Source: Candidatus Rifleibacterium amylolyticum (GTDB taxonomy: Bacteria; Muiribacteriota; Ozemobacteria; Ozemobacterales; Ozemobacteraceae). Taken from it: a stretch of DNA of 64,000 nucleotides. The stretch is from assembly GCA_009917695.1 (NCBI GenBank), contig JAACJG010000009.1, forward strand, positions 1-64,000, given 5' to 3'. The position numbers were made by a program, and so were the translations under genes. Numbering within the stretch: position 1 is the stretch's first letter; every line of letters starts with the position of its first letter. Under the pieces are notes generated by a model. It saw only the letters and a program-made list of their open reading frames with translations. It had not been told where the DNA came from and did no database searches. Shown piece by piece: positions 44,262-53,171 of the stretch.

Positions 44262-45221
44262 TCAGACGATCAGGCCGCGGCTTTTGACCTCTTCGTGCTT
44301 ACGTGAAACTCTTGCCAGCATAGCCGGCACAAATTCATTGTCAGCGGTGCTGTTGAGCTTTTTCATGATCAGTGGCATGTTAGCCATATCTTTGAAAACA
44401 ATCGGCTTTTCGATGTAATAGGAGACCGTTTTCTCCTCGCTCATCCACTGTTTTTCTGAATGCGCCAGGCCGCTGTCGGTCTTTTGTCTGAGTATGGCCA
44501 GTGCCCTCTCGATCGCCACACCGCGCACCTTTTTGCCGGTCAACAGCAGAAAATCGAATATGGCTTCGAGGCCACGTGAAAAATCGTATTCGTAAAAACG
44601 CGGAAAAATGATTTTATCCCAGCTGGTGTCTGGGATCTCTTTGCCGGCTGTCGACAGGTATACCTGATGCTTGAGCAGATAGCTCACTGCTTTCTGCATG
44701 TTGGCAGCGTAACTTTCGATGTCCTTGGTAAATTTTGCATATTCGATCATACCCTCAAGCATGACCGTGGTCGAAATCAGTGAACTCTTGCCGCTGCCGG
44801 TATAGGCCGATTCATCACAGTTGAAGCCGCCATCAGGCAACTGGTAGCGCGCCAGCCAGTTTTTTGCCCAGGGAACGTGCGCGAACACATCGAAATCGAG
44901 CTTTGAAGCCACTTTCATCAGGCCGCCGAGGAAGCAGAAGCACATGACTTCGGTGTAGCCGTTTACCGGCCCGTCAACGTCTTCCTCCCGCACCGGAAAG
45001 ACCTTTAGATACTGGCGATCGGCACAGGTCAGCAGTTCTTTGAACGCATCGACCGGCACTTCGGCCAGACGCCCGGTTTCTTCAAGCAGCAAAATGTACC
45101 ACCAGGGTGAATCCCATTTTGGCCAGTATACATCTCTTTCGATCATCAACAGGGCTTTTTCGCTCTGAATTACCGCCCCGACCTCACTAAGTTCATTGGC
45201 TTTCAACACGCCCGAGATCAT
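44262..45221 (-). CDS. Alpha/alpha-toroid protein (prenyltransferase/terpene-cyclase-like repeats), unknown function
   Basis: The 319 residues are helical with a W-L-A-R-Y-Q-L-P-D-G-G-F motif near 125 (QxxDGGF is the hallmark of squalene-cyclase/prenyltransferase toroids), and helix pairs through the rest. No D-x-D-D catalytic motif of class-II cyclases is visible. It may be a non-catalytic toroid or a glycan-active relative. No signal peptide. Single gene. Confidence 0.6.
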   Translation of the reverse strand: MISGVLKANELSEVGAVIQSEKALLMIERDVYWPKWDSPWWYILLLEETGRLAEVPVDAFKELLTCADRQYLKVFPVREEDVDGPVNGYTEVMCFCFLGGLMKVASKLDFDVFAHVPWAKNWLARYQLPDGGFNCDESAYTGSGKSSLISTTVMLEGMIEYAKFTKDIESYAANMQKAVSYLLKHQVYLSTAGKEIPDTSWDKIIFPRFYEYDFSRGLEAIFDFLLLTGKKVRGVAIERALAILRQKTDSGLAHSEKQWMSEEKTVSYYIEKPIVFKDMANMPLIMKKLNSTADNEFVPAMLARVSRKHEEVKSRGLIV

Positions 45222-45323
45222 TTTTCGTTCCTTTACAGATTTTTAACTTCAGAAGCTACAACCAGCATTGAAACACATCTTTTTTGATAATAAGACAAAC
45301 AGTCAAATTTTGGAAGAGATAAC

Positions 45324-45401
45324 ATGCAAATTAATTGCTATTTCGACGAAATTCGCCAAAATACTGAGCACTCAGTTGCAGAATTAAAGCATCATGCTTG
45401 A
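45324..45401 (+). CDS. Possible 25-residue peptide
   Basis: ATG at 45324 runs to TGA at 45401: M-Q-I-N-C-Y-F-D-E-I-R-Q-N-T-E-H-S-V-A-E-L-K-H-H-A. GGAAGAG lies five bases before the ATG. Gene-like composition, but too short to be sure. Confidence 0.2.
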   Translation: MQINCYFDEIRQNTEHSVAELKHHA

Positions 45402-45431
45402 AAGAATTCTTCGGCAATTCTCATTCAGTGA

Positions 45432-45513
45432 GATCCTGCGACTTCGCGCAGGATGACAGTTACGCTAAGTCTTGTCTTTCTGCGCGGAGCTGAAAGGCGG
45501 AGTCGCAGAATCC
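45432..45513. repeat. Dispersed palindrome, copy B (double)
   Basis: GATCCTGCGACTTCGCGCAGGATGAC at its left (in pieces: ATCCTGCG 45433-45440, CGCAGGAT 45447-45454) and GCGGAGTCGCAGAATCC at its right (to 45513) are inverted with respect to each other. The layout is two copies facing each other. Confidence 0.6.
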
Positions 45514-45564
45514 ACATAACGGCGCCTGCTTGTCGGGCGGGAGTTTTCGTATTAGAATGGGCTG

Positions 45565-46410
45565 ATGAGTAAAAATACGACACGCCCCGAATCACCGCTG
45601 GCAAGATTACTGAAGTTTTTCAGATCATATTTGGCGCCGTCTCAGAAGCAAAAGACGAAGGCAGACGAATCTACTGCCGCACCATTGTTCAGGGCTGATG
45701 AACCGACTGCTAAACCTGAACCGGGGCAGCCTGTTTTTGTCGTCTGGGATGCAATAGGTGATGGGCGCGTCGTTGGCGTTTTCGACAATGAAGAACTGGC
45801 ACGGTCGCTGCTGTCGGTTAACCCTCACTATTATCGCTATTACCGCTGCCGTTTCGGGCAACCGACCGATGATGCTGTCGCCTGGCTCGACCAGGCTGGC
45901 AGAGAACATATCAACAACATTATGCAGTTACAGTCGACCTTTAGACTGAGTCTCGATCAGAGCGATCATCTTTATGCCGGCGACGGGCACATTCGCAAAG
46001 CCGATATAAAAGACATTCCTGCCATGGTCGAAATCTGGCTGAGCGCGTCGATCAGAGCCCATAATTTTATCAGCAGCGATTTCTGGCACAAGAACGCCAT
46101 CGAGATGCGCGACAGATATCTGCCTGCCAGTGAAAACTGGGTATACTGCGAAAATAAGCGCGTTCTCGGTTTTGTCGCTTTACAGCAGAACACTCTGGCC
46201 GCACTTTTTGTAACACCTGGTCATCAGGGCCGCGGTATCGGCCGCCAGCTGCTGAATCATGCCAAACAGCAACGCCAAACCTTGTCTTTGACAGTTTATG
46301 AAGCCAACAGCAAAGCTATAGATTTTTACAGTCATCATGGCTTTAAAATGATGATAGCCCAGAAAGACCCGCATACAGGCCATTCTGAGCTACTGATGTC
46401 CTACCCCTGA
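45565..46410 (+). CDS. GNAT-family acetyltransferase with an added N-terminal domain
   Basis: The 281 residues have a GNAT fold in the C-terminal half (about 140-281): I-R-K-A-D-I-K-D-I-P-A-M, then A-L-F-V-T-P-G-H-Q-G-R-G-I-G-R-Q-L-L, where Q-G-R-G-I-G binds the acetyl-CoA pyrophosphate, and N-S-K-A-I-D-F-Y-S-H-H-G-F near the end. The N-terminal 135 residues are basic and contain a short module with V-F-V-V-W-D-A-I-G-D-G. The substrate (amine, protein or toxin) is unknown. It is convergent with the large secreted protein. Confidence 0.85.
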   Translation: MSKNTTRPESPLARLLKFFRSYLAPSQKQKTKADESTAAPLFRADEPTAKPEPGQPVFVVWDAIGDGRVVGVFDNEELARSLLSVNPHYYRYYRCRFGQPTDDAVAWLDQAGREHINNIMQLQSTFRLSLDQSDHLYAGDGHIRKADIKDIPAMVEIWLSASIRAHNFISSDFWHKNAIEMRDRYLPASENWVYCENKRVLGFVALQQNTLAALFVTPGHQGRGIGRQLLNHAKQQRQTLSLTVYEANSKAIDFYSHHGFKMMIAQKDPHTGHSELLMSYP

Positions 46411-46422
46411 GAGGGTTAAGCC

Positions 46423-46444
46423 GCCGGGGCATTGCTACCCCGGC
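46423..46444. terminator. Hairpin between convergent GNAT and macroglobulin-like genes
   Basis: GCCGGGG and CCCCGGC form a 7-bp GC-only stem with an eight-base loop. No T-run follows on either strand, so termination activity is uncertain. Confidence 0.4.
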
Positions 46445-46454
46445 AGCGTCTGCG

Positions 46455-49400
46455 TCAGCGCGGCGGCGGCGCGGCTTCGCGAATCACAGCACCGCTGTTG
46501 TCGGTCATTATGAGGATGGAGAACTTGTCGACATTGTCGAGCTGGCTGGTACTGATCGAGGCGTAGTCGAATTTTCCACGCAGATCAGTGTAGCCATCCT
46601 TGTAGAAATGAACCTGACCGTCCTTGTGTCGGGCATAGACCTTGATGTAGGCGCTTGAGACCGGGCGGCCGTCGTGCAGACCGGCAATCTGAACCTGGCC
46701 ATAAGTCTCGATCATGTTGATCGCCAGAGAATGCGGGTAATAGGCTGCTGACCGGCTCAATCCGCCACCGGTCACCTCGATCAGCATGTTGCGGTCTTTA
46801 TATTGCTCGGGAACTTCGATCGGCGACTGTGCCGCCTTTTCATCGAGAGTAAGCACGAGCGAATGATTCGGTCTGATGATCGAGAACTGCCCACTGACTT
46901 CCTGCACGAAGGGTTTGCGTGAGAACAGCAGTTCGATATCCATGAGATAGAAGTTAACTGTAACCTTCTCGAGGTTGCGGTGACGCAAAGTTACCTTGCG
47001 ATTGTCGATGGCAAGCTCGATGGACGGCTGACTGGCAGCCAGCATGCGTTGCTTCTGCTCGCGGTCTTCATCGTCGGTGAGTTTCGGGCCTGAGCCAGCT
47101 ATTTCGGCAGCCTGGGCGAGAATGTCGGCAAAGAAGTTGCGCCAGCGCACAACCGGGTAATCCTTGTAATTTTCGGCAATCTTGACGGCTTTTTCGGGGT
47201 CACTGTTCGAGAAGGCGAGATAAGCCTCTATATATTGATATTGGATCGTCTCAACAAGTGCCTTGTCAGTGATCTTCGCAAATTGCCGACCGGCATCTTC
47301 GATGCGATCCTGCAGCAGCAGGTAATAGACAACGGCAAGACGGTCGTAATCGCTGAGTTCCCTGCGGTAGCGCAGATCGTAGAGCAACGCCTGATACTGT
47401 GCGGCAAACTGGGCGTTGAGAATCTCACGTTTCTTGCCGAGCTGATAGACACGGGCATTGACCAGCGGCCAGTATTCCTTGTGCTGGTAAGTCTGGCGGT
47501 CAACCGGGTTCACCACCAGCAGATCACTGAAGAAGCTGCTGCCAACCTGGCTGGCAATCGGCGAACCGGCAAGATATTCACGAACTGCCGGCATATCGCG
47601 ATGCGTTATTCCGTAAGACCAGAGTGTGTGGTTGTAAGCGTGACGACTGCGCAACAAATCGAGAGTCTTTTTGAAGAAATCTTCATTCTTCATTCTGAAA
47701 GCGATTTTTTCGAGATCATGACGTTCGACGTTGCCACGGGCAAGGAATTCAAGGACTTCAGCGTCGCTGCCGTGCTGTGAGATCCAGGGCCATGAGGTTT
47801 TGTCGAAACTGGTCAATTCCTTAACCACGTTAAAAACGAATGGCCTGGCCGAAGCAAGCAGCTTCTCGTTCTCGGAGACATGCACCGGGTAATGCTTGAA
47901 TTTGCCAGGATGTGGGAAATAGAAGTAATACTCGGCGGTTTTGGTCGAGAAAGGTTCGAGCTGCAGGTGAATACTGCGAGTATACAGGCTTTGCAGGACC
48001 GGCACGGCGCCGTTGGGGATCTGCATCAGCACATCTACCTTTTTGATCGACGAGGTCGGATTAGTTATAACCACCTGACAGCCATAAACCCTGCGAATCA
48101 GAAATTCTTCGGTCACGAACTTGTCGAAGCGCTGGTTGCGCTCGTAGTAGTAGCGATCGTTGTAGGCGAAGAAGTTCTGACCGGTAAGAATGCTGGCGGT
48201 TTCATCGGCGGCAGTAGCCGGTCTTACTTCCTGGTGGAAAACGACGACGTTGCCGCCGGCTTTTAGCGACATTTTTCCGGCATTGAATTCGGTCTGATGC
48301 TTTTCGGCCTTGAACGGCAGATCGATGACGGCCAGGGCCATCATCATTTCGGCAAAGTTGCCGGTAGCCTCAGCGACATTGGTCGAGACGAACGAGCCGT
48401 TGCCGCGATGACAGGCGTAATCGCGCCAGAAGGCATTGATCTTGATGAGATCGGCGAGCTGCTGCTCGATGGGCAGCTGATAATAGTTGTTTTCAACCCA
48501 CTCTTCGGTGGTATCGACCTGTCTGAACATCTGGCGCACCTGTGCGCGACGGCCGCCCGCTTCCTGCATCTTGGCGCCCTCGAAGCCATCAGCGTAATCA
48601 GCAGCTTCTTCCTTCATTTCGCGCATTATACCAGCTGGCGCTGCTGATGGCGGTGGTGGCGGCGCCATCGGTTTCATCGCCCGCGACTTGGCAACTATTG
48701 AGGACATTGACGGGGCCGCGGACTCTTCCATATCCATTTCCATTTCCATCGGCTCGGGCTCAGCCAGGCTCAGATCATCATACTCATTCTGCGATTTAAC
48801 CGCATCTTCGAACGCAGCCGCGAATCCCTTGTCGTCACCAGTCTCGAGCGCACTACCCTTCAATGCCGTCTTGAACAGGTGATTGAAGCGCTCACGGTTT
48901 TCCGGCAGCAGATCGAAGCTGTCAGTCGAATGGCGCTCGAGCGAAGCACCCTGATCGGGCAGGCGCTGCCCGAGGAGAATGCGCTCGAAGGCGTTGAGGC
49001 GGCTGAATGCCCAGGGTTCGAGATATTCCTTGAGGTCGAGCTGCAGCAGCCATTTGTCGATGAAGGTCTTGTCGCGTTTGTTGGCGATATAAGGCTTCAC
49101 CACGTTGTCAAAGAACTTGCGATCCTTTTTGTAGATGAAGAAATTCAATTCGTGGCAGGAATACTTCGAATAGAGTTCGAGCTTGCGCGCTTCTTCGAGA
49201 GTCGGCCAGCCATTGATGAACGAAAATTCAGTCAACTTTGCATCAGCATTGAGCGCCATGAACAGGCGATACACGGCGGGCAGCGTATCGAACAGTTCGA
49301 TGCGGGTCGTCGTGATGTCTTCGATGGCAAGAGCTTTTTCAGCGGTCAGCGCAGTGATATTTTTCTGTTCGGAAAAATGCTTTTCAGGATCGAAGCCGCG

Positions 49401-52400
49401 TGCCAGGCGAAGATCGCGATGTTTTGCCGCGACTTCCGGAAAGGAGATTTCGCGGTAGGCGACAGCGTACTGATCGACCGCCAGAATCTGCAGGTTATGG
49501 CGCGGGCCGAACTGATTGAGATCGATTTCGAGCTGCCCGTTTTCGTCTGGCTGCAGGTTCGCCAGCAGTATCGATGGTTCTTCAAGAAAGTCAAGATTGA
49601 CGAAGCCCTGCATGCTTGTGGCAGCAGCATCTTTTTTGCGGTTGCGTTCGAGAGACGGGGCTCTCTGAGCAGATGGAGTTACCGCACCGCTCCAGGCGCC
49701 GCCGCCAAGGGCATCTCTGGTTGTCGTTTCGGTCTTGCGCAACGACCATGGGTTCAGAAGTAGTCCAGGGCGCCGTAACATGTTGCCCGGGAAGATCTTC
49801 GAATAACGTCTTTCGAGAATATAGCGATATTCATCGCCGATGTTTCGGCCTGACAGATAACGTGACTCAGGCAGAGAAAGAGCGGTAATGCCAAGCAACG
49901 GCGGCTGCATGGCGGCGAACTCGTCGAAGATCATGAATTCAGGCAGGAATCTTGCCGCAATAACATGCACGCGAATATCACGTCCGGTGTTGGTAAGATT
50001 TACGACCAGCTTGTTTCCGGATGAATCGGGTTTCGCTTCGACAATCTGCAGCGCCATCGGGCGGGTCAACGGCAGGCAGCGACGCTGGCCGACCAGATAA
50101 CCGCGCACCTTCTTCCCTTCGCCGATTTTAATCTGAATGGTATTGAGTGACTGTTTGAGATAGAGCTCAAAGTCGCCGGCCGGCAGGTCTTTGATCAACA
50201 GACCGCGATCTTTGCTGCTGACTTTGCCGGTAAAATCTTCGACATAAGTGCCGCCTCTGACTTCGTAAAGCGAGCAGATGTCTTCGATTTTAAGATCTGG
50301 CGCATCCGGCAACGGCACCACGATCTCGCTGCCAGTTCGTGCACAGATCTGCTCAGGCTGAGTCACCTGATCCTGGCCGGGCGAGAACTGATGGTCATTC
50401 ATGTCAGCCCCGCTCAATCGGACATACTGGATATCTTTGAGGGCGCCGAGATAGACTCTACCACTGTCATCAGTCTGCAGGGTGGTCAGCAGCGTTCGAC
50501 TGGTATAGCGATGCTTGACCTCGACGTTTACCGGAATCTGGGCGCAGGGCTCACCGCTTTTGCCGAGCAGTTCGACAATATGCATTGTGCCGGAACGGCG
50601 CACGAAGAAGCTCTGGGTCTTTTCGCTGCGATCGATCGCGTTTACCGAGAAGCGCCGATCGACATTGAGATCGATCTTTTTGCCCTGGCTGAGATTGTCG
50701 ATTTTGGCGCGGACCGCAAAGTTGATATGGCTGAGCTTTTCGGGAACCTTGAACTCAAAAGTAGACTCTTTGTCGTTGAACAGTTCGAATCCTGAAATTT
50801 CGCGGGTTGACACGACATCTTCGCGATCGGTCGAAGTTATCAGCAGTGCAACTTCTTTGAGCAGGCCGACATCGATCGGCATGCCGTTGAGAGTCAGGGC
50901 CGGGCGGAAAACCAGAGTGGCGGTCTTACCTTCTATCAGCGCCTCGCGGTCGATATGAAAGCTGCCGGTCAGGTTATAGCTTTCAGACTGATGATAAAAA
51001 GTGTGAAGTGCAGCAAAATCGCCCTGTTTAACCACGAACTTGCGATTCTGCGGAGAAGTGCTATAGGGAACATTGATCACACCCTGTTCATCTGGCTTAT
51101 ACTCCTGTCCGGCGAGCATGATTACGGCATCTTCGACCTGCTCACCCTCGTCGTTGAAGATAGTGAAGAGCTGGCCGGCCGGGCCGGAGCGCTCGGCGAA
51201 ATAGAGCTGCCCGCGTCGAATCAGCGCGCGGCTGCTCATGCCGTTTCCGATCAACTCGACGACATAGACTCCGTTATCTTTGAGTTCCGGGAATGCGAAT
51301 TTTTCGACGTGGCGCCGGTGTTCAGGCTGCGGGTATTCGATCAGACGCTCTTCGTTGGCAACCAGGCCGTCGAGATCGATTGCGGTGGTTACTTCTTCCA
51401 TGTTTTCGCGGTAGAAGCTGGAGAGATTGAGCTTATAGATTTTGACGATGAGCTTTTTAACGTTCTTGACGCGGACATCGAGTGAAATCTGATCCTGCGG
51501 TCTGATTACCAGACGGTTTGTTGGCAGCAGATCGAGCTCGATACGCTCTTTGAGTTCTTTAACTTCATGGGCGTTGAGCAGAGAGAACCACTGTTCCATG
51601 TCGCCAATGCCGTTAACGATCTTGGTTTCGGCAAAAATACGGTTGAGATAGTTGGTCTCGATATAGCTCTGAAAAATACCGGTATCGTTCTGATCGACAA
51701 GCAGTGCCTGCAGATAGTCGCGCACGATCGGCTCATCGCTGCCGATACGGTCGAACAGCGTTGATGAACTGTAATTGGCGTTGAGATCGACGCGGAAGTT
51801 GCGACCTTCATTGGTTTCGAGAATTGCCTGTTTGATATAGGAAACCGGACGCGGCAGCTTGAGATATTCGATGAACAGCGCCCTGTCGTAGACGCCGTTT
51901 TTGCGCTTGAGGTCGAGAATATGATAGATCAGGTGCGCTTTGAGCGAGTTGAAAAGTGGTTCGAGCGGCCTAACATATTGATACATATTTTCCAGCAGTT
52001 CGAGCTTGATCTGGTCGTTCTGCTGCCAGTTGGTATCTTCGCCCGGCTGCATCTTGCGCAGATAGGCAAGGACAAAATTGCTGTTTTTCAGCAATTCCGG
52101 CATTTTGCCGGCCAGCTGATCGAGCTGGCTGCGCAGCAGCTGGTTATGAATGTTCATGCTGCCAAAACCACCGCTGTGTTTGTATTTAAGATCATCGACG
52201 ATCATCTGCACCATATTTTTACCCTGCGGGCGCGTCATGCGACGCAGCAGATCACGCCGCTGATCTGGATTCAGGCGTTTTTCGATCATCGCTTCGACGC
52301 CGGCGACTTCGAATCCGCCGAGATCGGAATACTCGCTGAGAGCCTGATTTATGAAGGCATCTGAACTGAAGGCTTTTTCATCGAGAATACTCGGATAAGT

Positions 52401-52781
52401 ACTCTTGCTGACAGTCTGCTCTTTCTGGTGATCGAAGCGCAGGTTAAGCTTTCTTGTTATATGGTCGAAAGCTTTGCCCGGGTCTTTGCCGTAATTGAGT
52501 AATGCCTCTCGGTTGCGGATTTCTTCGACCTGAGAAGTATGGCCATAGCGTTTTATCCACTGTTCGAGAAGTTTTTCGAGCTGCTCGTTTTCGCCGCGCA
52601 GCTGATGATAGAGACACCAGTAATAATAATAGTCTGGAGTTCCCGGGATCAGCTGTTTAAGTGCTTCAGCACGGTCTTCGGCGAGACAGAATTCCTCGTC
52701 GAAACCGATCTCGGCGGCCTGTGCCGAATTAATACAAAGCACGCCGTAGCAAACCAGACAAAGCAGAATCAGAAGTTTCAT
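46455..52781 (-). CDS. Giant exported macroglobulin-like protein
   Basis: The 2108 residues begin with a signal peptide (1-22, ending A-Q-A). Residues about 420-640 look like macroglobulin (MG) beta-sandwich domains: V-R-V-K-N-V-K-K-L-I-V-K-I-Y-K-L-N, then G-V-Y-V-V-E-L. Further beta-rich domains follow, a low-complexity linker near 1340-1400 (M-E-M-E-M-D-M-E-E, P-P-P-P-P), then a mostly helical stretch and C-terminal beta domains. I see no G-C-x-E-Q thioester motif. Alpha-2-macroglobulins in bacteria trap proteases in the periplasm or act with MagABC-type partners; here only the general likeness is clear and function is unknown. Single gene, ribosome site GGAGG. Confidence 0.62.
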   Translation of the reverse strand: MKLLILLCLVCYGVLCINSAQAAEIGFDEEFCLAEDRAEALKQLIPGTPDYYYYWCLYHQLRGENEQLEKLLEQWIKRYGHTSQVEEIRNREALLNYGKDPGKAFDHITRKLNLRFDHQKEQTVSKSTYPSILDEKAFSSDAFINQALSEYSDLGGFEVAGVEAMIEKRLNPDQRRDLLRRMTRPQGKNMVQMIVDDLKYKHSGGFGSMNIHNQLLRSQLDQLAGKMPELLKNSNFVLAYLRKMQPGEDTNWQQNDQIKLELLENMYQYVRPLEPLFNSLKAHLIYHILDLKRKNGVYDRALFIEYLKLPRPVSYIKQAILETNEGRNFRVDLNANYSSSTLFDRIGSDEPIVRDYLQALLVDQNDTGIFQSYIETNYLNRIFAETKIVNGIGDMEQWFSLLNAHEVKELKERIELDLLPTNRLVIRPQDQISLDVRVKNVKKLIVKIYKLNLSSFYRENMEEVTTAIDLDGLVANEERLIEYPQPEHRRHVEKFAFPELKDNGVYVVELIGNGMSSRALIRRGQLYFAERSGPAGQLFTIFNDEGEQVEDAVIMLAGQEYKPDEQGVINVPYSTSPQNRKFVVKQGDFAALHTFYHQSESYNLTGSFHIDREALIEGKTATLVFRPALTLNGMPIDVGLLKEVALLITSTDREDVVSTREISGFELFNDKESTFEFKVPEKLSHINFAVRAKIDNLSQGKKIDLNVDRRFSVNAIDRSEKTQSFFVRRSGTMHIVELLGKSGEPCAQIPVNVEVKHRYTSRTLLTTLQTDDSGRVYLGALKDIQYVRLSGADMNDHQFSPGQDQVTQPEQICARTGSEIVVPLPDAPDLKIEDICSLYEVRGGTYVEDFTGKVSSKDRGLLIKDLPAGDFELYLKQSLNTIQIKIGEGKKVRGYLVGQRRCLPLTRPMALQIVEAKPDSSGNKLVVNLTNTGRDIRVHVIAARFLPEFMIFDEFAAMQPPLLGITALSLPESRYLSGRNIGDEYRYILERRYSKIFPGNMLRRPGLLLNPWSLRKTETTTRDALGGGAWSGAVTPSAQRAPSLERNRKKDAAATSMQGFVNLDFLEEPSILLANLQPDENGQLEIDLNQFGPRHNLQILAVDQYAVAYREISFPEVAAKHRDLRLARGFDPEKHFSEQKNITALTAEKALAIEDITTTRIELFDTLPAVYRLFMALNADAKLTEFSFINGWPTLEEARKLELYSKYSCHELNFFIYKKDRKFFDNVVKPYIANKRDKTFIDKWLLQLDLKEYLEPWAFSRLNAFERILLGQRLPDQGASLERHSTDSFDLLPENRERFNHLFKTALKGSALETGDDKGFAAAFEDAVKSQNEYDDLSLAEPEPMEMEMDMEESAAPSMSSIVAKSRAMKPMAPPPPPSAAPAGIMREMKEEAADYADGFEGAKMQEAGGRRAQVRQMFRQVDTTEEWVENNYYQLPIEQQLADLIKINAFWRDYACHRGNGSFVSTNVAEATGNFAEMMMALAVIDLPFKAEKHQTEFNAGKMSLKAGGNVVVFHQEVRPATAADETASILTGQNFFAYNDRYYYERNQRFDKFVTEEFLIRRVYGCQVVITNPTSSIKKVDVLMQIPNGAVPVLQSLYTRSIHLQLEPFSTKTAEYYFYFPHPGKFKHYPVHVSENEKLLASARPFVFNVVKELTSFDKTSWPWISQHGSDAEVLEFLARGNVERHDLEKIAFRMKNEDFFKKTLDLLRSRHAYNHTLWSYGITHRDMPAVREYLAGSPIASQVGSSFFSDLLVVNPVDRQTYQHKEYWPLVNARVYQLGKKREILNAQFAAQYQALLYDLRYRRELSDYDRLAVVYYLLLQDRIEDAGRQFAKITDKALVETIQYQYIEAYLAFSNSDPEKAVKIAENYKDYPVVRWRNFFADILAQAAEIAGSGPKLTDDEDREQKQRMLAASQPSIELAIDNRKVTLRHRNLEKVTVNFYLMDIELLFSRKPFVQEVSGQFSIIRPNHSLVLTLDEKAAQSPIEVPEQYKDRNMLIEVTGGGLSRSAAYYPHSLAINMIETYGQVQIAGLHDGRPVSSAYIKVYARHKDGQVHFYKDGYTDLRGKFDYASISTSQLDNVDKFSILIMTDNSGAVIREAAPPPR

Positions 52782-53018
52782 AACGCCTCCTCAAAGTCTA
52801 TCTCTGCGCAATACCCGGCCGTCACCAACCAGCAAAAACGACCCGACAGGTATTAATTACACGACGAGTATAACGCAAATTCCCCTCCCCGGATTGAAAA
52901 AAATGTAGAATCTCTCAGACTGAGAACAACTGCTCGGTCATAGAGCAGGAAATACAAATTCCCTCTAATTCCACTGATTTTTGAGCTGCCTGATCTCCAT
53001 CGAGAAGATGGTAAATTA

Positions 53019-53045
53019 TCATCCTACGCGCAGTTGCAGGATCCC
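53019..53045. repeat. Dispersed palindrome, copy C (opposite orientation)
   Basis: Read on the minus strand, GGGATCCTGCAACTGCGCG and TAGGATGAT match copies A and B with few changes. Confidence 0.5.
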
Positions 53046-53090
53046 GAAATGGCAATTCCGCGGGAATTGCTCTTAAAGTTCATACCGAAC

Positions 53091-53119
53091 TTGACATCTG
53101 GATTTATTGGCGCTAGATT
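53091..53119 (+). promoter_or_regulatory. Promoter of the 909-residue lipoprotein gene
   Basis: TTGACA (consensus), 17 bases, TAGATT. It gives a leader of about 45 bases. Confidence 0.65.
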
Positions 53120-53171
53120 AGGCGGCGCAATGCTTCAGATATGAAGTAAATAAAGGGAGGTAACAGGAAAA

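Larger units (their letters stand above)
45222..45564. other. Divergent noncoding region with a palindromic repeat and possible tiny frame
   Basis: The region carries the repeat at 45432-45513 and a possible 25-codon frame at 45324-45401. I cannot pin a promoter for either flanking gene. Confidence 0.35.
52782..53171. other. Divergent noncoding region before the large lipoprotein gene
   Basis: It carries palindrome copy C at 53019-53045 and the promoter at 53091-53119. Otherwise nothing is recognised. Confidence 0.4.

Noticed and set aside
50775-50800. TTCGAATCC resembling a tRNA T-loop
   Set aside because: It lies inside the macroglobulin-like coding frame and the other arms of a tRNA cannot be found around it.
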